Below are positions 24,530 to 36,800 of a stretch of DNA of 64,000 nucleotides, piece by piece. How positions within the stretch are numbered: the first letter of the stretch is position 1; each line of letters starts with the position of its first letter. The stretch lies in NCBI GenBank assembly GCA_958295665.1, contig OY282558.1, positions 329,875,106 through 329,939,105 on the forward strand, read 5' to 3'. A program made the translations under genes and the position numbers. Below the pieces are notes generated by a model that was given only the letters and a program-made list of their open reading frames with translations, searched no databases and was not told the origin of the DNA. Source of the DNA: Tipula vernalis. Taxonomy: Eukaryota > Arthropoda > Insecta > Diptera > Tipulidae.

Positions 24530-24925
24530 ATAATGGCATTAAGCGATCATACCATCTTAAAATCATACCATCATAGAAACATATGATCTTGCCATCATAC
24601 CGCCATAACATCAATCATCGTGCAATCATACCATCATACCAGCATATGTACCATCGTATCATATGCAGCATATGTATCATCAGCATATGTATCATCGACG
24701 CTATACCATGCTATCATACCAACATAACATCATACCATCATACAACCACACACCATCATACCATCACACTGTCATACCTCCAAACGATCATACCATAATA
24801 CCATCAGCACAAACATCAACATCACCATCAATATCACGGTCACTATTACCATCACAATTATTATCACCATCATCATTATTATCACCATCACCATCATCAT
24901 CAATATCACCGTTAAAAGAATTATG
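24530..24925 (+). repeat. ATCATACC / ACCATC microsatellite-like tract
   Basis: Irregular tandem ATCATACCATC units, with several CAGCATATGTATCATC variants, grading into ATCACC trinucleotide-type repeats (24800-24920). It continues the G-poor strand bias of the tract to its left. Confidence 0.8.
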
Positions 24926-25019
24926 ATGTACATACATCAATAATCAAAAATTAACTCAAATACATAAACGCTTACTTTAATATCTATAGATTGTTCAACT
25001 GGTCACTAAATCGTAATCG

Positions 25020-25255
25020 AGCCCCAACACAACTCTAACTCAACCTCAATTCAACCTGCAAATGGAACCCAGCTCAACCGCAAACTCAAATCCCAACTCA
25101 ATCCATCCCTATATGCTGATTATATATACAAAATTGTTCAACTCATCCTAATCACTTTATCATAAGCCAACCCCAACTCAACGTGCAAATTGACACCTAA
25201 CCAAATTGACCTCCAACTCAACCCCAAACTCAATGCCCAACTCAATCTTCAAACC
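25020..25255 (+). repeat. Second AACTCAACC tract
   Basis: The CAACTCAA-type repeat resumes after about 100 bp of ordinary AT-rich DNA, with the same G-poor + strand. Confidence 0.7.
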
Positions 25256-25269
25256 AGCATATACATATA

Positions 25270-26460
25270 TAATATACGGCAAGCTACCATTCTTTTACCA
25301 AAGTTTTCGATGACATTCGGGCATAACTGCCGCTCAATTTCTTGAATACAATTCATATTATTCTCTTTTAGATCATCAATTGTTTGTGAACCGTTGGCAT
25401 AGAATTTACCTTCAAATAGCACCATAGAAAAAATCTAGAGGTGATAGATCGCAAGACATAGGCAGCCAATCTACGTTTCCTCTTCGAGAAATGGTCGAAT
25501 ACCAAAGCGTTCGCGTAAAATATCAATTGGTTCTGTTACTGTATGACATGTGGCACCATTCTGATGAAACCACATATTCTGGACATCCATACCTTCCAAT
25601 TCTTCAAACAAAAAAATTTGTAGTGATATTCTGTTATCCAGCCCAAAAAAAAAACATCAACCTATCACTTTCTGTGAATTCATCGGGGTTTCGTGGGTTT
25701 TTCATCCCAGATTCAACAATTTTCTTTGTTTACAAATCCACCCAGTTCAAAATTTGCTCCGTCGCTAAACATGAGTTTGTTCAAAAAATTTGCATTTTAA
25801 TCTTTATTTTGTATGGCCCAATAAGCGAATTGACGACGTAATCCATAGTCTGATGGCTTTAATATACCTTCAAACAAAGATCTTTGTGCGAAATTCTAAA
25901 TAAAGTGGTTAGTGGAAAACGCTGTGAAAGGTGACGGATTCATGTTTTTGGACTCTCATTAACACTAGCAATTACAAAAGCAATATTTTCTTCTGAACGA
26001 CCACTACGATGGTATATATGTATTGCTTTTATCATCATTCACCGAACTAGTTTCCACAAATTTTGCAACTTTTTTTTTACAACTTCTGCATAACTTTCAC
26101 CAAATTTACAATAATTTTAAGCCACTCTATTATGTCGAGTTCGATTGGGATTGTCAAAAAAATCAAGTTTTTGATACCCAATCGTGTATATGCACAAGCA
26201 GCATGTATCTGATTTCTTTTTGAGGTTATATTAACCGTCAGTAAATCTTTAGTTGGATCATGCACAGACTATGAACTAGTAAAAATTCTGAGTGATTAAA
26301 AACGACGGATTTTTCAACGTCTTGAATTGTCAGAAATCTTGCAAAAAATCTCGTTTTGTCAAAATTGATTTAAATCAAAAAACAAGTGATTTATTCTGCC
26401 CAAAAAATATAAATGGCGGCAAGTTTAAAAATTGATCTCAAATTGGTACACCCTCTATAT
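25270..26460 (-). mobile_element. Decayed Tc1/mariner (IS630-like) transposon
   Basis: Minus-strand pieces follow transposase order. Around 26050-26100 is an N-terminal SYAEVVKK-like helix region. Around 25690-25760 is a catalytic-type FSDGANFELGGFVNK block (from FSDEAHF..NGYVN). Around 25520-25570 is a QNGATCHT-like block. Around 25300-25400 is the C-terminal YANGSQTIDDLKEN...VIENFGKRM. Frames shift repeatedly. A GGGTGTACCA-type end may lie at about 26437-26455; no matching left end was found. It is the same broad family as the 5.4-kb element but clearly a different lineage. Confidence 0.7.
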
Positions 26461-26469
26461 CTAGTAAGC

Positions 26470-27751
26470 TTTGAAATATAAATCCTCTCTATGAGGTTTA
26501 GTGACGTTTTATGTCATTTTATTGATTAAAATTTCAAAGACATATTGATCGATACATTTTCTGCGAATGAAGCAATTCGCCTTAAAATCGCCTTTAAGGG
26601 TATTATTTTTGAGTAATAAATTCTATTGGTACAAAAGGTCGAATATAAATCTGAATACCACGTTACTATGGAATGCCCTTAAATATTATCTGCTATTGAC
26701 AAGGAATTGGGATATCGGTTACAAAAGAGAATTGTTTGTGAGGCTCGAACGGTACACAGTGATAATCCCCGTTCAAACTAAATCACTGATTCAAAAATTA
26801 TATCAGGCAATTCTCACGTTGCTCATATAATGTTGTGATCTAGACAAACGGCACAAATCTTCGTAAAAGAAAAGAGAAATTCAAATTTTTACTAAGGATT
26901 TTCAACAGCATACTAGAAAATTTATAACTGGAGCTAATTCTTAAAGGTCGAATCTAACATTAATTGTGAGTTTGTAATTTGGCGACTATGGATAGAGGAT
27001 TTATACTGCCATGACTCATGACCAATTGTGAAATTGGGGAAGCGGTCTCCAAATAGTAGAAAAGCCGTGGCATCTTTTAAGCACTGCCCTTGCTCAAAAA
27101 AATGGAACATTTTTGCAAAATGTTAAATGGTTGGTTTGTTGGCATATAATGTATAAATAAAGCTAATTTGAACAAAATATAACAGCAACAGATCAACTAA
27201 CCGAATGTGCCCAGAGATGCGAAAAGCTGGAATCTACTCCATGTGAATATTTTCCAAATATTCCAAAACTATATCACCTCATATTTTTAATTATCTGGTA
27301 CAACTGCTGCTGAAATTTATAAAATTCTTAATTATACCTTCAAAAGTTCAAACAGTTGTCTTCATACCCGAATATAATATAAGAAAATATAACTCATGTT
27401 TATCTGTAATCTCGATCACCGCCTACATAACCTCTGATTTGTTTTTTTCGTAATATTATTTATTGATATTTCCTTATAACTGTAAACGAAAAATACACAA
27501 AATATTATCAAAACCGTTTATGATATATAACGTATATACCTTTTAATTCAATTACTGATCGTGATCACGAAAGAAATATAAATAAATAAATAAAAGTTTA
27601 TAACAAAAGATACACTAAAAAGTTTTTTTTTTTTTAACGAAGCAATAAATAAATCATTAATCATAATTATTTATATACTTATATGATCAATTGGTCTTCA
27701 ATTTATTTATTAAATAATTATTTATTTTCTATTTATCTTTTATTTTTTTAG
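26470..27751. other. Intronic DNA upstream of the first visible integrin exon
   Basis: No domain or repeat was recognised. The segment just before 27752 ends in a T-rich tract and an AG acceptor. The size of this intron cannot be given because the preceding exon was not found. Confidence 0.4.
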
Positions 27752-27800
27752 GATGGTCAACGGGTTTATATTGGTGCTCCAGGCAGTTGGTACTGGCAAG
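27752..27800 (+). CDS. if: Integrin alpha exon: propeller GAPGSWYWQ block
   Basis: Encodes [16 protein letters not shown] plus the first base of a Gly codon. It starts after tttttag and ends at caag|gtaaag, phase 1. The GAPGS.YWQGQ block is conserved across alpha subunits and marks the end of the third FG-GAP repeat. Confidence 0.9.
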
Positions 27801-30800
27801 GTAAAGAAATTGGAAATTATTTTATTTATTTTTTTATAAATCATTTAATTGTTTATACTTTTTTTTTTATTAAGTGTTATAAACAAATATTTACATTTAC
27901 GAATATAGGTGATGAAATTATAAATAAAATTAAAAATAATATTTGTTATTGTAATATGTGTAAATGGAGTTTATTTCCCTAGATCCAGAAATTTTTCCTT
28001 ATGAGATATAAAAAAAAAGATAAATATCCTTATATCAATCTAATTAAAAATTTTATTTATCTAAAATTTAATACGAACGAAGACAAAATATTTATTAATT
28101 ATTAAAAAACTTAATTGGTTTTATATAAATTTCTTTAATAAATTATAAATAATTTTAGGACAAGTCTATTCGATAAACACTAATGCAGTTTATCCATTTA
28201 AACCACTAAGAGATGCAAAATTTGGCGAAGGTAAAAAACCATTAAAAAAAACAAATTTTGGAAAATTAATTTCAAAATTATTTTTTTCTATTTTTCGCTG
28301 CTACAAACAAAAAAATTATTTTTTTTTGTTCTATTTTTTTTTATTACTACATCGTTGCTTGAAGCTTAGAATTTTGTTTCTATTTTTTTTAATTATTATT
28401 TATTTATTTAAACAGATTGGTTGTGTTTATTATTATTATTATAATTATTATTATTTTTCTTAATCATTATTAACTAAATTGATTTCATTAATTAAAAAAA
28501 AAAAAAAATTTAATTTTAAAATCTTTTTCAGAAAATTAAATTTAATATATTAAAAAAACTAAATGAGATTTGATAAATTAAAATTAGAGCGAGAGAGTAA
28601 TTATTTTGGAATTTGGTGAGAACTATTTGAAACTTTTAATAAATCTAAACTGTCGTCAAATAAGTAGTTAAGATAATTTTTAACTATTAACTATTATATC
28701 CAGTTGATTAAATTTAGATATAAAAAATAAATAATTTAAAATCGTATTTAGGATCATATTAATTAGCAGCCGTTAATTTATTTTGTTTTATTTTGACGCT
28801 AGGGGACTAATTGAGGAAACCAAAATTAATAAAAATTATTATGATTTTTTTAAATTTTATTAAATACATTTTTTGTTAATTAAATTAAATGTCGTGTTCG
28901 TGTCAGTGTGTGTTGCAATTAACATTTAACCAATTTTACCTAAATATAAGGTGTATCTAACTTGAAAGAACATTAATTCAGTTAAATTAAAAATGTTAAC
29001 AAAATAAATTTTGAAACACCCTTACTTCATTAAATTTCCCAATTTCGGAAATTCGGTTAATCTAAACTAACCTCTGGTTACTTTTTTGAAAGGAAAGCAA
29101 GATAATTTATTTGGAATTGAAATGCTTTTTTATTGTAAACGGTAATTAAGAAAGAGAGCTTTCAAAACCCTAAAATTAAAATCATGCAATGTTTTCGAAC
29201 TACCACAATATCGACTGCAAGTGTTCCTTCCATCAAAGCTTACCTAAATATACAAGCCGTCAGGTTAAAATTCGAACTTAATATAAGGAAGATAGAAAGA
29301 CAAAAAAAAAATGAATTTTTCATTCAAATCATATGAAGACTTATGTTTTTTTAATATCGTTTTTCTTAAATGAAAAGTCTTAAGGTGCTATTCCATGAGA
29401 AAATTTTACTGAACAGTAAAATTAAAGCAAGAAAAAAATATATATTTGGTAGAGGCGGAATGAAACAAAAAATCGAATCAGTAAAAAAATATTTGTGTCT
29501 GTAGTTGTAACACTCCTCTAAAAAGTATCAAATCGAGAACATTTTATAGGAGTGTCACTAACCCACGTACATAAAATTTGTATATGATAGAAAATAATTC
29601 TCGCACACACTAATAATTTTAATAGGGGTACGAATTTATGGTGAAGATATTTTTTAATTTTTTATTCTGTGACAGAAATTGTTCGAAAAAATGAAATTCT
29701 GATATGAGTATTAATAATATTTAATTTTTTAGATAATTTAGAGATGAATGAAAAATCGAATAATACTAAATACATAATTTTTTTAGCAATTATTGGTTAT
29801 GTTTTGGTTTAATGTCAAGTTTCCCCTTAAAACTTTTGCTATAAAAAATTAAAAATAAAACACACCTTGTCTTTGTCTATTATATGGTGTTTGATTTTTA
29901 TTTTCTCTTTTTGGCGTATTTTACTATTCAGTAAAATTTTCCCATGGAATAGCACCTTTACTAATGTTTTACTAAAACCCCTTTATTTACAAACACATCT
30001 TTACACCTCATGACGTCATACCTTTCGTTCATGTTTTTTTTTGTAATAAGCCATTAGTGACACCTACTTATAAACTCGACTAATTAAATAAGTTAAAAAA
30101 AACAAAATGGCCGTGTAGTTTTCGTGTTTGAAATCAGATGGCGGTAATAAGAAATTGAAATAAATTCACATTTCAGAAAAACAATTCAAAATAATGTTTT
30201 AGCAAGTTAGGAGTATAATTTATTAAATAAAAAGTTTAACGAGCATATGGATCTATTTCATCCGAACATTATTGATTTGAAGCCGAAAAATTCGGACGAT
30301 GCGTTTGATTTATAAAAATAAACTGTAATTCTTACCAATTAGGTACTTTTCAAATTGAGGTCGTAATCCAACACTTTCACAAAAGATTTTCAAGTTTTGA
30401 TTGGCTCTGATAAATTGTTTATTCCTTATAAACTAAAAAATATTAATAAAATTGATGTTTTTTTTTCAAATAATTAATATTAATGCACATAAATTTCGCA
30501 GATAAAAACCACTCTGACATTTGATTGCGCATAATAAGTTCGGGAAAAACAAAATAAAACGGATTATTAATTTTTATAACTCATTCGAACAGAAATAGTA
30601 ACCGAAATATGTATTTTTTGTGGTAAACTACAGATGTCACTAATTGCTCACTACACTTGACAGTGTACAAAATGGAAAAGCTAATTTTTTGACATATTCT
30701 CAACAAATGTCATACTTGTCATTGGAGAAAAGTAGGCAGTTGAAATTTTTTTTTTTTTTAATTATTTAAATTAATTTATTTATTTAATTAAACATCCGTA

Positions 30801-33800
30801 CTAACGTTTTTACTAAATTTAGTACACGACAAAGATGATTCCAAATCTAGGCGATTCAGTCCAAACGACCAACTCGTGCAAACTGTTAAAGAAACTTATG
30901 TATGACTGTATTTTGGAGCGGAACATTTTAAAAATGTTGGTCCCATTACCGCATCCGTATTTGATTTTATTTATCAAGTATCACAATCACCAGATACTCG
31001 TAAAGTAACAGAGGAAATATTATATGAAATTTTACAAAAGATCGAGAAAAAATCGATTGAATGGTTTCCCATTTAACAGAATTATTGCACTGTTAAAAAT
31101 ATTTTCAAAATTTAAAAAAACGTTGTGTAGCCAACTTCATAATATCAAAAAAAAATTTTTTGTTTTTACAAAAAACAAGATCTTACGTCATTGATTTCGT
31201 TTTTATAAGTTTATACTGTATTTTTCCAAATTTTTCACATAGACATACAAAGAAAATGTAAATTTGGACAATTTTATTTTAATTATATTAATCAAATTAC
31301 TAAATTTAAGTTATTGGTTTTAAAATATGTTATACTCAAAGGTTTAATTTAAATATAAACCGAAAAATATTTTCTGTTACGAGTATTTTTCATTCATAAA
31401 ATTTTAATCAAAAATGTTCAATTTTACATGGGTTCTTATGAGAAATCGTAAAATTTACCCCCCTTAAATTAAGCTTCTTTTAAAATTGGTCTGAACCTGA
31501 CGGCTTGTATATTTAGGTAAGCTTTGCTTCCATCGTAATTAGCACAACCCTAATCAAGTTTTAATACATAAGATCTGTAAAAATCTTAATTATAGTATTT
31601 CAAGGTTTCTGAAAATAATCAATGAATGTTACCCTCAGCATCGTTTGCTAGTTTGGTCATCAATCAAAAATATTCTACCACATTCGATCTTCCTTAGTGA
31701 GTACAACTAAATCAGTTTTAGACGTATTGGCATGAAAGTCCGTTAACGCTCCACGCTTCAACAATATGCAACGCGTTTTGCGTCAATTTGGATAACTCAT
31801 TCAGATGCTAAGCAGCAATTGTTATAAAAAGATCATTAGCTTAACTCTGTGCAGTCGGTTTGTTGTAGTCTCACAAGTAGACCAGTTAATGACCCAAAGC
31901 CAAAGCAGGGGAGAAAGCACACTTCCTCGCGAGAATGTCACAGTTTATGTTGAAATAACAGCCGCATTTCTTGGCGTTTGATCTTATCTAGATCAAATCT
32001 TGTTTCATGAAACAACAAGCAACAAAAACAATTACTCGGATAATAATTTTGATCCAAAACTTTGGATTCGCGGACTTTTGGTCTAAAATAATTTATCTAA
32101 ACCAATTCAACTAAAGCAATTTACCTAAAATCAATTTATCTAAAAACAATTTACCTAAAAACAATTCATCTAAAAACAATTCGTCTAAAACAATTCATCT
32201 AAAACAGTTTACCTAAAACAATTTAACTAAAAACAATTCGTCTAAACACAATTCATCTAAAAACAATTTGTCTAAAACCAATTCGTCTAAAACCAATTCG
32301 TCTAAAGCAATTTAACTAAAAACAATTTATCTAAAAACAATTTATCTAAAAACAATTTACCTAAAAACAATTCGTCTAAAACAGTTTATCTAAAACAATT
32401 TAACTAAAACCGATTTAACTGAAAACAATTCGTCTAAAAACATTTTACAACACAATGCAAACACTTTTTTCCTTTTACTTTCAGGTTTGTATGAATTTTC
32501 AACATAATGAACTAAAATTTTTGCTCTTTATGTTCGAAATTCATTCAAACCTGTAAGTAAAAGATAAAATATTATTCCATTGTGAATCCTCTTTTAATAT
32601 AACATCAATTTTTTTAAAAACAATTCATATAGAGCGATTCGTCTAAAACAACTCGTCCAAAATAATTCAAGAAAAAATCGCAAAAAATGGATATAAAATA
32701 ATCTTTCTAAATTAATTCGTCTAAAACCAATTAATCTAAGATACATTCAACGAAATTTGGAAAAAAAATTGAGATTAGCTTTGATTATAGAGGAATCACC
32801 GCCGATTACAATATTACCTCAATAGATAGATTACTTGCATGATTTACAAGTTTTTTATTTTGTGCATAATAATCGCTATCCCGCTAGCAAACCGCTAACA
32901 GAAAGGTTTTTGTCTTTGCTATGGTCGATTGGTAAGCTTACAATTGGATGTTATGAGTGAAACATAACCTCAAAATCGTAATTGTGTGCAATTACGCCAA
33001 ACTTATTATTTTTTTTATATAAAATCAATAAAAAAAATAATTAATATATAAAGCGCTAAACAAAATAAATTAAAATTTTTAATTTTGCCATAAATATTAA
33101 GCGATTCAACCTCCTAGCGTCGAAATTGTGCGTAACTGCATCTAACTGCTCATAACAGTCGCTTTCCAATCGACCACCGCAAGTACTTATAAGCACTTGC
33201 GGTTGATGTCTTTGCTAGATTAACTAAAGAAAATCTAACAAAGGCATAACCATAAGTGCTTATAAGGAGAGATCAAAAATATACATTCCGTTGCAACTTC
33301 GTGAATGTATTTTCGTTGTTTTCCTCTTTAAAACTTCGCGTATTGTATTCTACTTTTCATAAAAACATCACAAATACTCAAGAATAATTTTTGAATTTCA
33401 TTATACTGAATGTACTTATTTGAACTTCGCGTTTTTATTTTTTTTAAATATAGTATTTCGTTTTTTCTATTCTTGTATTTCGTTTTGCATTAAACATGTA
33501 TTATTAACAAAGCCCAACATTTAAATACTTTACAGAATGAATTAACAATCCACATATTCAAAAATTTTTGTATTATGATTTTACTTATTCCCAACGTGAT
33601 GAATTTGGAATTTTTCGATTCATGAATTTCAAAATCCTAAACACAGTATTTCAAAGAACGAATATTCAGTATAATAAACGTACGAAGAATGCAGTGAAGC
33701 TAAAATAAAAGTACGAACTCCATTGTGATCTTAGTTATTTATATTTATATAATATTTAGGTGCGTAAGTACACCTAAGGGGTAAGGTGGGTTAAATGGCC

Positions 33801-36800
33801 AAGGTGATAGTTAAATGACTCAGTTCATTTATCTTCGCTCCCAAAACCATCTAATGTACATTTGCTGGGTTCCATTTAACGTGGCAAAGTACACACAAGT
33901 ACTTCTGACTGCACGCAGCTATTCTTGCTAAATTTTATGAGTAGTTTGCTTTTTGAATTTATGGCGATTTCGTTACCAGAATATTTTGTACAACTAATCC
34001 ATATTATTTTAATGCAATAATTGCTGCGTTCCATTTGACGTGGCAAAGTACAAATAAGTACTTGGGAGTAGATGGTAAATGGAACGCAGAAAATTAATTG
34101 CGAAAATAAAAATTAATTAAAAAAAATTTACATGCAACATGGAAAGTTGGAAAATTAATTATTAATTTGAAAACTGATCAGCCATTTTATATTAAGCAAA
34201 CTACTCATAAAATTTAGCAAGAGTAGCAGCTGCGTGCAGTTAGAAGAAGTACTTGTGTGTACTTTGCCATGTTAAATGGAACCCAGCAATTATTAATTTG
34301 TTTTTACTGCCAAAACTGTAAATAGGGCAGAGTATGGTTCAACTTGCCTATTTCTCAACCGACTATGATGAAATTGGCCCATGGCATCCTTTAATGATTT
34401 TTAGATGAAGTGATGATAGCCAATTAGGATGGAACTTATCTATTTCTCAACGGATTTTAGTGGAATTTGACATATGCGATGGAAATGGGATTCTAAAATG
34501 CTTTTTAGATGAAATTCTGGAATATGACCAAATATTATGAAACTTGCCTATTCCGTAACCGATTATGATGAAATGGACATGTTCGTTCGAAATGGGATTC
34601 TAAAATGATTTTAGATGAAGTACTGGAATATGGCCAAATATGATGGAACCTGCCTATTCCTGAACCGATTACGATGAAATTCGACATGTGTTTTGGAAAT
34701 GGGATTCTTAAATGATTTTTAGATGAAGTACTGGAATATGGCAAAATATGATGGAACTTGCCTATTCCTGAACCGATTACGATGAAATTCGCCATGTGCT
34801 TTGGAAATGGGGTTAAAAAATGATTTTTAGATGAAGTTCTGGAATATGGCCAAATAGGTTGGAACTTGGATATTTCTTATCCGGTTTTAGTGAAATTTGA
34901 CATCCGCCATGGAAATAGAATTCTAAAACGATTTTTGTATGAAATTCTGGAATATGGTCAAGTATGAACTTGCCTATTCCTTAACCGATTAACTTGAAAT
35001 TTGACAGTTGGAAACGGTATTCTTAAATGATTTTAAGATGAGATTCTGGAATATGATCAGTTAAGATATAACTTAGCTACATTTAACCTATGATGATGAA
35101 TTTGGACGTTTCCAACGAACACAAGGAAATGTCCCCCAAAAATTTGATTTGGATGAGGTTGTGAGAAATAGGTCAATATGGCTTTGATAATGTTGTCCAT
35201 TGAGGTTTCGGTGAATGATGCAGCCGTTGAGGTTTCTTTGATACACCCTAAACGTACTATTTCAATTGATAAACGATCGAGATTATCAGCATTATAATAT
35301 TGAAGTAAAGTTAGAAACTTTTTCGCCTGCCCGAGAGTATATTTTGCAATGTTTAAAAACATATAGTGAACACACGCGCAGCAGAATTGAATCTATTAAC
35401 GATAGTGTAGAGTCTCGGATTAAAAATATCATTTTAGAATCTCATTTCCATCGCAAATTTCGAATTTCATCAATATCCAAGTTCCACCCTAATTAGCCAT
35501 ATTCCATAACTTTACCCAAAAATCATTTTAGAATAGAAACATAAAAAAATCTTCCGCTTTTAGATCTATACATATGTATATACAGGCCCCTTCCCTCCCC
35601 CGGAAATACATTGTAATTTTTTTGTTGGTTGATTTAATTAACTATTGGTTTTATTTCCCTACAAGCATCTCTATTTAATTTTTTATTTCAGAAATCCTAA
35701 AATATATTTAATACCACGTTTCCATCGTCAATAGTATAATAGCAAAATAGTATAATACTATTATACTATTTTTCCCTATCGCGTTTCCATCATTTGGTGT
35801 GAAGTTAAAATCATTTTATATTTTTGTATGGGAACTTGGACGCAATTCATTATTTTGATAGCGAAAAATTATTAAAACCCATATTTTATGCATCTTTAGA
35901 ATTACCTGATAAATATTACTTCAAGTAATATAAAAAATATAAAAAACACACTACAACCGCAGCCTAAAAAAAATTAGTTTGAAAAAGAATTCAAACAAGC
36001 CTAGACACTGCCATGATTGCACTGTTAAAATTACAATTTGCTAACTATTATATTTTTGATAGCTAGTATAATGTAATATTATAATAAACTATTATACTAC
36101 CAACTTCGGGTTTCCATCGTCATAGTATAATAGTATAATACTATTATGCTATTATACTATGACGATGGAAACCCAGTATAAGTGCATAGTTTCCAAGTTA
36201 ACACTTAACGTCTAATGTCGTACCCACGTAGATTTACGTTTTTTCATTCCAACTTCAAAAGACGAACAACGTAAATTTATGTACGTTTTTACACATACGT
36301 TTTAATTTAATTTATTATATTATAATTATTTAAATTATTTTTAATCCATTCATTATGTTACAATTATTTTATTATAATTTATTTAATTTAATATGTCCCG
36401 AAACCGAGAAAAATGAAGAAAAATAACTCGTCCGTTAAGTTTTAAATATCAACGGATTTAAAAATCCTTCTACATTTGTTGTTGTTCTTATTGTTCGTCT
36501 ACGATACCAGTAGGAAGAGGAAAAGTTCAAATGATACTCTTAAGCCGCATCCACACGAGGTGTGAAATGTACACTTATGCGCGCATTTAGCGAATGTAAA
36601 CGTCGTGTGGATGGTTTTCGCATGACGAATATTTTCATTTGCTTGTGTTCGTTAAATAGGCGGTAAACGACACACATCAAAGGAAACAATCGATGGATTT
36701 GTGTCCCATCCACACGAAGCGACAAAATGTTGACAAATATAATTTGAAATGTTAGTGCATTTATCTTTAGAATTTTTTTTTAATGGAAATGTTATTTATT

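Noticed and set aside
23804..24926. Open frames rich in Asn/Thr/Ser or His/Ile
   Set aside because: They are direct translations of the AACTCA and ATCATACC repeats.
1..27751. Search for upstream integrin exons (signal peptide, first propeller blades)
   Set aside because: No FG-GAP-like coding block with splice sites was seen; short exons may have been missed by eye.
34535..35362. Minus-strand frames of 86 and 101 codons
   Set aside because: The first translates the 108-bp repeat; the second lies in the spacer between the inverted units and shows no domain I know.
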